The notes: generated by a model from the sequence alone, not told the origin. A stretch of 6,079 nucleotides of DNA from Clostridia bacterium (GCA_017419325.1 JAFOLN010000004.1:1-6079); one strand, 5' to 3'; shown: positions 1 to 5,227, counted from the first letter of the stretch. Program-made: numbers and translations.

Positions 1-155
1 CCGCAGGCGCGCCAGAGGAACGTGACGGCTTCGGCTCTTGTGAGCGTGGAGCGGGGAGAAAACGACGCGGCCGACGTACAGTTCGTAATACCGCGCTCAT
101 ACGCCCATTTTACGCCGTCCGCAAAGCTGTCGTATGCGTAAACGTCAAGAAATCC
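1..155 (-). other. Start of an S-layer homology (SLH) domain
   Basis: Residues from about 431 to the window edge show the SLH pattern: FxDV, an aromatic/Ala helix (FADGVKWAYERGI), a short turn (TNCTSAASFSP) and the TRAEAVTFLWR helix. The turn is usually GTS in this clostridial subtype, and here it reads CTS. SLH domains usually come in sets of two or three and bind pyruvylated wall polymers, so more copies are expected just outside the window. The domain assignment comes from the motif and the wall attachment is family knowledge. Confidence 0.88.
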
Positions 156-1445
156 GCAGACATGACCGCCGTCCCCGAAACGGACGGACGCCGAAAGAAG
201 CGGCCCGTTCTCATCGCCCGTCAGGACGGCCTGCCACTCCCCGGCGCTTCCTTCATAATATATATCCGTAAGCGACTCGCAGCCGTAAAATGCATACGGC
301 TCTATGCTTTTTATGCTTTCGGGAAGGTATACGCGCTCAAGGGCGCCGCAGGAGTTAAAGACGCTGTTTTCCGCAGTCGTCACACCGCGGGGGATATTCG
401 CGTCGGTAAGCGAGGAGCATCCCTGAAACGCGCCGATGCCCATGCGGGTCACGTTGTCCGGTATGCTCACCGTTTTAAGGGAAACGCAGTTTTCAAACGA
501 AAGCGCGCCGATTTCGGCAAGCGTTGACGGAAGGGATACGGCCTCAAGCGAGGCGCAGCCGGAGAACGCATGGCCGCTTATCGATGAAAGCCCCTCGGGG
601 AGGTTTACATAAGTAAGGGAGGCGCAACCATGGAAGGCGTCGGCGCCTATTGTCTTTACGCCCTCGGGCAGCGTTATTCTCTCAAGGGAGGAGCAGCCCT
701 CAAACATGCCGTCCGGAACATTGTCCATGCGGGAGGGGAGGCGCACGCGGGAAAGGGACGTACAGCGGGCGAACGCTCCGCCGCCGATTGAGGCGGCGCC
801 GTCCGGCATATGGACGCTTTCAAGAGACGCGCAGTCCGCGAACGTGCCGCTCTCAATGCGCGTTACGCCCTGCGGCAGGGACACATCCTTCAGAGCCGCG
901 CACAGGGAGAACGCGCCCTCGCCTATAACGTCAAGCGAAGCGGGAAGCGGCGCGCGTGTAAGCGCGGAGCAGCCCGAAAAGACGCCTCTAGGAAGCTCTG
1001 TAAGCGTATCGGGAAGGCTTACGTCCGAAAGAGAGGCACAGCCCGAAAAGGCGTATTCGCCGAGGCTTTCAACGCTTTCGGGAAGATTTGCCCCCTTAAG
1101 CTTTACGCACCCCGAAAAGGCGTATTCGCCTACGGAAAGAAGCCCGTCGGGAAAGGTTACGCTCGTAAGGCTCTCGCACCCGCGAAAGGCGTAAGCGCCG
1201 ACGCGGGTCACGCCGGGGAGAATGACGACGGCTTTTATCTCGCCGCGCCGTTCGCCCCAGGGCACGGAGTCGAAGCGGTTCATGTAAATATAGTCCTCCA
1301 TATCGCCGCCGCTTACGGTAAGCGTTCCGCTTTCGTCGAGAGTCCATGAAACGCCGCCCGGCGCGGGCGCGTCCGCCGCATACGCGCCGATGTACGCGCA
1401 TACAAGCGAAAGCGCGAGAATAAACGACATAGTCTTTTTTAACAT
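1..1445 (-). CDS. Exported BspA-type leucine-rich-repeat protein with SLH domain (partial, C-terminus off left edge)
   Basis: Reading the minus strand from the ATG at 1445-1443 gives 481 full codons without a stop. Residues 1-23 form a signal peptide (MLKK, hydrophobic core, AYA-AD cleavage site). Residues 32-70 match the N-terminal cap usual in LRR_5 proteins (WTLDESGTLTVSGG...VPW). Residues 71-392 are 14 exact 23-residue repeats of the form xxVxLPxxxxxIGxxAFxGCxSL. Residues 393-424 are the closing 'TDIYYEGSAGEWQAV' linker, and residues 431 onward begin an SLH domain (FLDVYAYDSFADGVKWA, ITNCTS, FSP, LTRAEAVTFLWR). The start is supported by AGAGGTGA seven bases upstream and a promoter at 1469-1498. 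The protein is probably secreted and held on the wall through SLH binding to secondary wall polymer. Its ligand cannot be told from sequence. Further SLH copies probably lie outside the window. Codon use resembles that of the neighbours, so nothing suggests recent transfer. Confidence 0.93.
   Translation of the reverse strand, partial: MLKKTMSFILALSLVCAYIGAYAADAPAPGGVSWTLDESGTLTVSGGDMEDYIYMNRFDSVPWGERRGEIKAVVILPGVTRVGAYAFRGCESLTSVTFPDGLLSVGEYAFSGCVKLKGANLPESVESLGEYAFSGCASLSDVSLPDTLTELPRGVFSGCSALTRAPLPASLDVIGEGAFSLCAALKDVSLPQGVTRIESGTFADCASLESVHMPDGAASIGGGAFARCTSLSRVRLPSRMDNVPDGMFEGCSSLERITLPEGVKTIGADAFHGCASLTYVNLPEGLSSISGHAFSGCASLEAVSLPSTLAEIGALSFENCVSLKTVSIPDNVTRMGIGAFQGCSSLTDANIPRGVTTAENSVFNSCGALERVYLPESIKSIEPYAFYGCESLTDIYYEGSAGEWQAVLTGDENGPLLSASVRFGDGGHVCGFLDVYAYDSFADGVKWAYERGITNCTSAASFSPRSTLTRAEAVTFLWRAC
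270..1235 (-). repeat. 14 tandem 69-bp units encoding LRR_5 repeats
   Basis: Residues 71-392 of the minus-strand protein divide into 14 units of exactly 23 residues with no insertion or deletion. Every unit has Phe (or the AF pair) at positions 16-17, Cys at position 20 and Leu at position 23, and nearly all have Pro at position 6. At DNA level most units have diverged, but the 20 bases at 1042-1061 recur exactly at 1111-1130, one 69-bp period apart, in units 2 and 3. This points to local duplication or gene conversion. The array also creates long open frames on the plus strand. Confidence 0.93.
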
Positions 1446-1452
1446 ATGAAAT

Positions 1453-1498
1453 CACCTCTTTTGGTCGGATTATAACATAACGACGCCCGCCGGGACAA
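1453..1498 (-). promoter_or_regulatory. Promoter and ribosome binding site of the LRR-SLH gene
   Basis: On the minus strand TTGTCC (1498-1493) is followed after 18 bp by TATAAT (1474-1469). A TG one base before TATAAT makes an extended -10 element. Transcription would start near 1462, giving a leader of about 17 nt that contains little more than the AGAGGTG ribosome binding site (1459-1453). This is a pattern-based prediction. Confidence 0.6.
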
Positions 1499-1502
1499 GA
1501 CG

Positions 1503-1514
1503 GAAAAATTTTTC
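1503..1514. other. A/T palindrome between the two divergent promoters
   Basis: A perfect 12-bp palindrome (GAAAAATTTTTC) lies just upstream of the -35 element of the LRR-SLH gene and about 20 bp upstream of that of ylxM. It could act as an UP element or bent A-tract for the LRR gene, or as a repressor site. Nothing in the sequence separates these options. Confidence 0.35.
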
Positions 1515-1535
1515 GCATCTTTACAGTATTTTTAC

Positions 1536-1563
1536 TTGACAAACGACGTATGTATAATATAAA
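1536..1563 (+). promoter_or_regulatory. Promoter of the ylxM-ffh operon
   Basis: TTGACA (1536-1541) is a perfect -35 box. TATAAA (1558-1563) follows after 16 bp, and TAAAAT (1560-1565) would give 18 bp. A perfect TATAAT at 1553-1558 is only 11 bp from the -35 box, so it is less likely to be used with it. Transcription would begin near 1570. No other convincing promoter was seen before rpsP, so this one probably serves ylxM, ffh and perhaps the whole rightward cluster. Confidence 0.6.
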
Positions 1564-1576
1564 ATAAAATGCGCAT

Positions 1577-1597
1577 TGTAAAGAACATATCTTTACA
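1577..1597 (+). promoter_or_regulatory. Inverted repeat in the ylxM leader (operator or 5' stem-loop)
   Basis: TGTAAAG (1577-1583) and CTTTACA (1591-1597) form a perfect 7-bp inverted repeat around a 7-nt loop. It lies just after the predicted transcription start and one base before the ribosome binding site. The same CTTTACA, within the longer ATCTTTACA, also occurs at 1517-1525 upstream of the -35 box, so the promoter is bracketed by copies. This fits a repressor operator or a short 5' mRNA hairpin. It was found by eye only. Confidence 0.4.
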
Positions 1598-1598
1598 T

Positions 1599-1607
1599 AG
1601 GAGGTGA
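1599..1607 (+). promoter_or_regulatory. Ribosome binding site that decides the ylxM start
   Basis: AGGAGGTGA is a near-perfect anti-16S match. GGAGG ends at 1604, eight bases before the TTG at 1613. An in-frame GTG at 1604-1606 lies inside the motif and so cannot be the initiation codon served by it. Confidence 0.85.
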
Positions 1608-1612
1608 GCCGC

Positions 1613-1975
1613 TTGCACGGGAAGGATTTCAGAATAAATCTTCTGCTTGATTACTACGGCGAAACGCTGACAGAGAGGCAGCGCGAGGTGATGGATCTTT
1701 ACTATAATGAAGATATGTCGCTTTTTGAGATCTCCGAGCATGTGGGCGTCACCCGCCAGGGCGTACACGACCTTATAAAGCGCTCCGAGAACGCGCTTGT
1801 GGAGCTTGACGGGAAGCTGGGCTTTGTTGACAGGTTTTCCGAGATAGACCGCGCGGCGGATGTTCTGGAGGAAGCGCTTTCTGAGCTTTCAAAGTCAAAA
1901 GACGGCGCCGCCGTTTCGGCTGTGGAGAAGATAAGGTCCGTGCTGGCTGTTTTAAAAGCGGATCGGGAGGTGTGA
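1613..1975 (+). CDS. ylxM: YlxM/UPF0122 helix-turn-helix protein (SRP-associated)
   Basis: A 120-residue acidic protein begins with a TTG codon. Residues 19-62 (LTERQREVMDLYY, SLFEISEHVGVTRQGVHDLIKR) form a sigma-70 region 4-like helix-turn-helix typical of the UPF0122 family. The C-terminal part is a charged helical tail. The same open frame extends back to a GTG at 1604, but that GTG is part of the ribosome binding site AGGAGGTGA (1599-1607). The TTG eight bases after GGAGG is therefore the better start. In Firmicutes this gene sits directly before ffh, as here with a 3-nt gap, and is thought to work with the signal recognition particle. The DNA-binding look of the fold does not prove DNA binding. 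Family assignment is secure and the molecular role is not. Confidence 0.92.
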   Translation: MHGKDFRINLLLDYYGETLTERQREVMDLYYNEDMSLFEISEHVGVTRQGVHDLIKRSENALVELDGKLGFVDRFSEIDRAADVLEEALSELSKSKDGAAVSAVEKIRSVLAVLKADREV

Positions 1976-1978
1976 GAT

Positions 1979-3322
1979 ATGGCATTTGAAAGCCTTTCGG
2001 ATAAGCTTCAGGCGGTCTTTAAAAAGCTTCGCGGCAAGGGCAAGCTGAGCGAATCCGACATAAAAGAAGTAATGCGCGAAATACGTCTCGCACTTTTGGA
2101 GGCCGACGTAAACTACAAGGTAGTGCGCGACTTCGTAAAGACCGTGTCCGAACGCGCCGTGGGCGCGGAGGTCATGGAGAGCCTCACCCCGGCTCAGCAG
2201 GTAATAAAGATAGTAAACGAGGAAATGACGGCCCTCATGGGCTCGGAGCAGTCGAAGATAGAGATAGCCTCGAAGCCGCCCACAATAATCATGATGGTTG
2301 GCCTTCAGGGCGCGGGCAAAACGACGCAGGCGGCAAAGATAGCCTTAAGCTTCAAGAATCAGGGCAAGCGCCCGCTGCTCGCCGCGTGCGACGTGTACCG
2401 TCCCGCCGCGATAAAGCAGCTTGAGGTGGTGGGCTCGCAGGTGGGCGTGCCGGTGTTCAAGATAGACGGCTCAAAGGAGCCCGTAAAAATCGCGCGGGCC
2501 GCGGTGGAGCAGGCGAAGAAGAACGGCAACGACATGGTGTTCATAGACACGGCGGGCCGTCTCCACATAGACGAAACGCTCATGGACGAGCTTAAGAACA
2601 TAAAGGCCGAGGTCGAGCCGAACGAGATACTTCTTGTGGTCGACGCAATGACCGGTCAGGACGCGGTAAACGTGGCAGAGGGCTTTAACAACGCCTTGGG
2701 CATAGACGGCGTTGTCATGACGAAGCTTGACGGCGATACCCGCGGAGGCGCGGCGCTTTCCGTTCGCGCCGTGACGAAAAAGCCGATAAAGTTCGTCGGC
2801 ATGGGCGAGAAGCTTACAGATATAGAGCCGTTCCATCCCGACAGAATGGCCTCGCGAATACTCGGCATGGGCGACGTTTTAAGCCTTATCGAGAAGGCGC
2901 AGAAGAACTTCGACGAAAAAAAACTTGCCGAGATGGACAAGAAGCTTCGGGAGAACAAATTCGACCTTGAGGACTTCTTTGACAACATACAGCAGATGAA
3001 GCAGATGGGTTCGCTTTCCGATATTCTCGGGATGATGCCAGGCGTAAACAAAAAGGCGCTTGCGGGCGCGAACCTTGACGACAGACAGCTTGACAGGATA
3101 GCCGCCATGATACAGTCAATGACTCCCTACGAGCGGCAGAACCCCGAGATCATAAATTCCTCGAGAAAGCGCCGCATAGCGCAGGGCAGCGGCACGAAGA
3201 TTGAGGATATAAACAGGCTTTTAAAGCAATTCGACCAGATGAAGCGCATGGTAAAGCAGATGTCGGGCAAGCAGGGCAGGAAAAAGCTTCGCGGCATGGG
3301 CAGACTGCCCTTCCCAATGTAG
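1979..3322 (+). CDS. ffh: Signal recognition particle GTPase Ffh (SRP54)
   Basis: The 447-residue protein is full length for bacterial Ffh. Residues 1-85 form the N helical bundle. The GTPase (G) domain shows the P-loop GLQGAGKTT (108-116), DVYRPAA (138-144), DTAGR (190-194), TKLDGDTRGG (248-257) and GMGEKLTDIEPF (274-285). The methionine-rich M domain follows from about 328, with QQMKQMGSLSDILGMMPG, the MTPYERQNPEI segment and the RNA-binding SSRKRRIAQGSG region, and the protein ends in the family's typical RLPFPM. It binds 4.5S/6S RNA and signal peptides on ribosomes and delivers nascent chains to FtsY at the membrane. GGGAGGTG precedes the ATG by six bases, overlapping the end of ylxM, so the two genes are cotranscribed. 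Most isoleucines are encoded by ATA. Confidence 0.98.
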   Translation: MAFESLSDKLQAVFKKLRGKGKLSESDIKEVMREIRLALLEADVNYKVVRDFVKTVSERAVGAEVMESLTPAQQVIKIVNEEMTALMGSEQSKIEIASKPPTIIMMVGLQGAGKTTQAAKIALSFKNQGKRPLLAACDVYRPAAIKQLEVVGSQVGVPVFKIDGSKEPVKIARAAVEQAKKNGNDMVFIDTAGRLHIDETLMDELKNIKAEVEPNEILLVVDAMTGQDAVNVAEGFNNALGIDGVVMTKLDGDTRGGAALSVRAVTKKPIKFVGMGEKLTDIEPFHPDRMASRILGMGDVLSLIEKAQKNFDEKKLAEMDKKLRENKFDLEDFFDNIQQMKQMGSLSDILGMMPGVNKKALAGANLDDRQLDRIAAMIQSMTPYERQNPEIINSSRKRRIAQGSGTKIEDINRLLKQFDQMKRMVKQMSGKQGRKKLRGMGRLPFPM

Positions 3323-3350
3323 CGATGTTTTTATAGACAGCACAGGTTTA

Positions 3351-3366
3351 AGGAGGTGACATGTAA
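3351..3366 (+). promoter_or_regulatory. rpsP ribosome binding site with an ATG-TAA start-stop in front of the true start
   Basis: AGGAGGTGA (3351-3359) is followed by ATG TAA (3361-3366) and immediately by the rpsP ATG at 3367, all in one frame. GGAGG is 4 nt from the first ATG and 10 nt from the second, so neither spacing is ideal. Only the second ATG opens the S16 frame. The first could draw initiating ribosomes into an immediate stop. Confidence 0.6.
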
Positions 3367-3606
3367 ATGGTTAAGATAAGACTGAAGAGAATGGGCGCAA
3401 AAAAGGCTCCTTTTTACAGAATCGTCGTTGCAGACTCCAGATATCCGCGCGACGGAAGATTCATTGAAGAAATCGGTACTTACAATCCGCTTGTAGACCC
3501 CGCTTCGATCACCGTTGACGCGGAAAAGGTTCAGAAGTGGCTCAGAAACGGCGCAAAGCCGACCGACACAGTTAAGGCATTACTCAAAAAGAGCGGCGTA
3601 ATTTAA
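3367..3606 (+). CDS. rpsP: 30S ribosomal protein S16
   Basis: The 79-residue basic protein matches bS16 along its whole length: MVKIRLKRMGAKKAPFYRIVVADSR at the start, PRDGRFIEEIGTYNP (28-42), then the VQKWLRNGAKPTDTVKALLKKSGV helix to the end. S16 binds 16S rRNA early in 30S assembly and stabilises the body of the subunit. The gene lies 44 bp after ffh and 17 bp before khpA on the same strand. Its codons differ from ffh: Ile is mostly ATC/ATT and Arg often AGA, as expected for a highly expressed ribosomal gene. The start at 3367 is fixed by the family N-terminus, since the ATG at 3361 is followed at once by a stop. Confidence 0.98.
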   Translation: MVKIRLKRMGAKKAPFYRIVVADSRYPRDGRFIEEIGTYNPLVDPASITVDAEKVQKWLRNGAKPTDTVKALLKKSGVI

Positions 3607-3623
3607 GCTGCGGAGGGGTAAAA

Positions 3624-3854
3624 ATGAAAGATTTACTGACCTTTATAGCGAAAATGCTTGTTGATAACGCTGACGAAGTTTCTGTTGTCGAAAGAGAGAC
3701 CGAAACCGAGATCATTCTGGAGCTTCGCGTCGCCAAGGAAGATATGGGCAAGGTCATCGGCAAGCAGGGACGCATTGCCAAGGCGATACGCGCCGTTATC
3801 AAGGCAAGCAATCACGATCCGAATAAGAAAGCCGTTGTTGATATAATGGACTAG
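3624..3854 (+). CDS. khpA: KhpA, single-KH-domain RNA-binding protein (YlqC/UPF0109)
   Basis: The 76-residue protein is a lone type II KH domain. The RNA-contacting GxxG loop is GKQG (46-49) within MGKVIGKQGRIAKAIRAV, preceded by the strand EIILELRVAKEDMG and followed by HDPNKKAVVDI. This is the full usual length of the family. In streptococci and other Firmicutes KhpA pairs with KhpB (Jag/EloR) and binds many RNAs, affecting cell elongation and division. KhpB is not in this window. The ATG follows a GGAGGGG ribosome binding site (3612-3618) by five bases. The position directly after rpsP is conserved in Firmicutes. The ylqD gene found after it in Bacillus subtilis is absent here, and structured DNA occupies the space. 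Confidence 0.95.
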   Translation: MKDLLTFIAKMLVDNADEVSVVERETETEIILELRVAKEDMGKVIGKQGRIAKAIRAVIKASNHDPNKKAVVDIMD

Positions 3855-3855
3855 G

Positions 3856-3887
3856 CGCACATACGACTGAAACACGTTTAATGTGCG
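3856..3887 (+). other. Predicted stem-loop after khpA
   Basis: CGCACAT (3856-3862) and ATGTGCG (3881-3887) form a perfect 7-bp stem around an 18-nt loop, starting two bases after the khpA stop. No T-run follows, so it does not look like an intrinsic terminator. The loop contains TGAAACACG (3868-3876), which is perfectly complementary to CGTGTTTCA at 3925-3933 in the next structure. A pseudoknot or a switch between pairings is therefore possible. Confidence 0.5.
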
Positions 3888-3923
3888 AGGCCTGAAATTC
3901 GGGTATTTTCGGGGGGAACAGGG

Positions 3924-3993
3924 GCGTGTTTCAAAACGCAGGCGGCAAAGCCGCCGCTTTAGGGCGGATCTTTTCGCGCGTTTTGAAGCACGC
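3924..3993 (+). repeat. 70-bp imperfect palindrome with inner hairpin in the rimM leader
   Basis: The 16-base arms at 3924-3939 and 3978-3993 are inverted copies with one difference, which becomes a G-U pair in RNA. Inside them GGCGGC-AAA-GCCGCC (3941-3955) is a perfect 6-bp hairpin, and GGCGG at 3963-3967 could instead pair with CCGCC at 3951-3955. The element ends 24 bp before the rimM ATG and lacks a T-run. It may be a dispersed palindromic element of the REP/MITE kind, an RNA processing site, or a regulatory leader. The pairing is seen directly and the role is unknown. Confidence 0.6.
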
Positions 3994-4017
3994 TCAAATC
4001 ATATACGGAGATGCGTT

Positions 4018-4533
4018 ATGAACAGGACTGTTATTGCAAAAATCGTGAATACGAACGGGATACGCGGCGCGGTGAAGTGCCTTCACTACTGCGACAGCGT
4101 ATATGATCTTGAAAACTACGGCGAGTTCTTTTTGGAGGACGAAAGGCGCCTCGCGGTCGAGCGCATGACCTTTCAGAAGAACACGGCGATAATAAAATTC
4201 AAAGGCGTTGACAGCGCAAACGACGCGCTTCTTTTAAAGAACAGGCTTTTATACATAGACCGCGACAAGCTTCCGAAGCTTCCGAAGGGCGTGTATTATA
4301 TTTCCGACCTTATGGGGCTTCGTGTCGTAACCGTACCCGACGGGCGGCAGCTCGGCCGCATATCGGAGGTCTTGCAGACGGGGGCGAACGACGTATACGT
4401 CGTTGACGTGCCGGGCGAAAAAAAGAAGCAGTATCTCATTCCGGCGATACCCGACGTTATCGACCGGGTGGACATTGAGGGCGGCGTTATGACTATCGTG
4501 CCCATGGCGGGGCTTTTAGACGATGAGGATTGA
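4018..4533 (+). CDS. rimM: Ribosome maturation factor RimM
   Basis: The 171-residue protein has the two RimM parts. The N-terminal barrel (about 3-83) carries AKIVNTNGIRGAVK, and the PRC-barrel (about 92-167) carries VYYISDLMGLRVVT, GRISEVLQTGANDVYVV and the ending LIPAIPDVI...MTIVPMAGLL. RimM binds S19 and helps mature the 3' domain of 16S rRNA. The open frame extends 45 codons upstream to 3883, but that stretch is the palindromic leader and does not look like protein. The ATG at 4018 has CGGAGA six bases upstream and begins where the family begins. The pairing with rpsP upstream and trmD downstream is classical. Its last 11 nt overlap trmD, which suggests coupled translation. Confidence 0.95.
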   Translation: MNRTVIAKIVNTNGIRGAVKCLHYCDSVYDLENYGEFFLEDERRLAVERMTFQKNTAIIKFKGVDSANDALLLKNRLLYIDRDKLPKLPKGVYYISDLMGLRVVTVPDGRQLGRISEVLQTGANDVYVVDVPGEKKKQYLIPAIPDVIDRVDIEGGVMTIVPMAGLLDDED

Positions 4534-5227
4534 TATACTTACGCTCTTTCCCGAGATGATGGAGGCGGTGCTCTCCGAGAGCATCATAGGAAGGGCGAGA
4601 AAAAGCGGCAAGGTCACAATAAACTGCGTAAACATACGCGATTTTACCCGCGATAAGCACCGCCGCGTGGACGATTACCCTTACGGCGGCGGGCGCGGCA
4701 TGCTCATGCAGGCAGAGCCCATATACGAGGCGTACAAAAGCGTGTGCGCCGAGGGGGAGACGCCCCCGCTTATATATATGTCCCCACAGGGGCAGACGCT
4801 TACGCAGGACATGGCGCATGAGCTTTCCGGGCTTTCGCATATGGTCGTGCTCTGCGGCCATTACGAAGGGGTGGACGAGCGCGCGCTCATGATTACCCAT
4901 GCCCGCGAGATATCAATAGGCGACTATGTGCTCACGGGCGGCGAGCTTCCCGCCCTTGTGCTGTGCGACGCGGTGTGCCGCCTTCTTCCCGGCGTTTTAA
5001 AGGACGACGAGAGCTTTTTAAAGGAGAGCCATCAGGGCGGCCTTCTCGAGTATCCCCAGTACACGCGCCCCGAGGAATATATGGGCATGCGGGTGCCGGA
5101 TGTGCTCCTTAGCGGCCATCATGAGAACGTGGAAAAATGGCGCAGGGAGCAGAGCCTCGAGCGCACGCGGGACAAGCGGCCCGACCTTTACGAAAAATAT
5201 ATGGGTGACAGGAAAGATGCAAAGTAA
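4523..5227 (+). CDS. trmD: tRNA (guanine-37-N1)-methyltransferase TrmD
   Basis: The 234-residue SPOUT methyltransferase carries all the main landmarks: RIDILTLFPEM at the start, VDDYPYGGGRGMLMQ (49-63), SPQGQTLTQ (87-95), LCGHYEGVDER (110-120), SIGDYVLTGGELPA (131-144, part of the SAM-binding trefoil knot), GLLEYPQYTRP (173-183) and VPDVLLSGHHENVEKWR (191-207). It uses SAM to methylate G37 next to the anticodon in tRNAs reading CUN, CCN and CGG, which prevents +1 frameshifting. The general base Asp169 of the E. coli and Haemophilus enzymes aligns with Glu168 here. The ATG lies within the end of rimM and no strong ribosome binding site is seen, so initiation is probably coupled to rimM translation. 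Confidence 0.97.
   Translation: MRIDILTLFPEMMEAVLSESIIGRARKSGKVTINCVNIRDFTRDKHRRVDDYPYGGGRGMLMQAEPIYEAYKSVCAEGETPPLIYMSPQGQTLTQDMAHELSGLSHMVVLCGHYEGVDERALMITHAREISIGDYVLTGGELPALVLCDAVCRLLPGVLKDDESFLKESHQGGLLEYPQYTRPEEYMGMRVPDVLLSGHHENVEKWRREQSLERTRDKRPDLYEKYMGDRKDAK

Noticed and set aside
162..1349. Long plus-strand open frames (162-527, 650-928, 706-1194, 810-1349)
   Set aside because: They are antisense to the LRR-SLH gene. Their products are Arg/Ala-rich with 23-residue periodicity inherited from the repeats, lack convincing ribosome binding sites and match no family I recognise.
1096..1542. Minus-strand open frame of 148 codons
   Set aside because: It is a different frame over the start of the LRR-SLH gene, very Arg-rich, and spans the predicted promoter of that gene.
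1553..1558. TATAAT as the -10 box of the TTGACA promoter
   Set aside because: It lies only 11 bp from TTGACA, too close for sigma-A. TATAAA at 1558-1563 gives 16 bp.
1604..1612. GTG start for ylxM
   Set aside because: This GTG is inside the ribosome binding site itself, and the TTG at 1613 has correct spacing.
2359..3119. Minus-strand open frames across ffh
   Set aside because: They are shadows of a clearly coding ffh, Ser/Arg-rich and without family features.
3323..3366. Regulatory RNA or promoter between ffh and rpsP
   Set aside because: The 44-bp gap shows no stable hairpin or -35/-10 pair, only the ribosome binding site and the start-stop codons.
3856..3993. Intrinsic terminator after khpA
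   Set aside because: Neither stem-loop is followed by a run of T, and rimM-trmD continue on the same strand.
3883..4017. N-terminal extension of rimM by 45 codons
   Set aside because: The stretch is the palindromic leader and encodes low-complexity Arg-rich sequence. The ATG at 4018 has a ribosome binding site and matches the family N-terminus.
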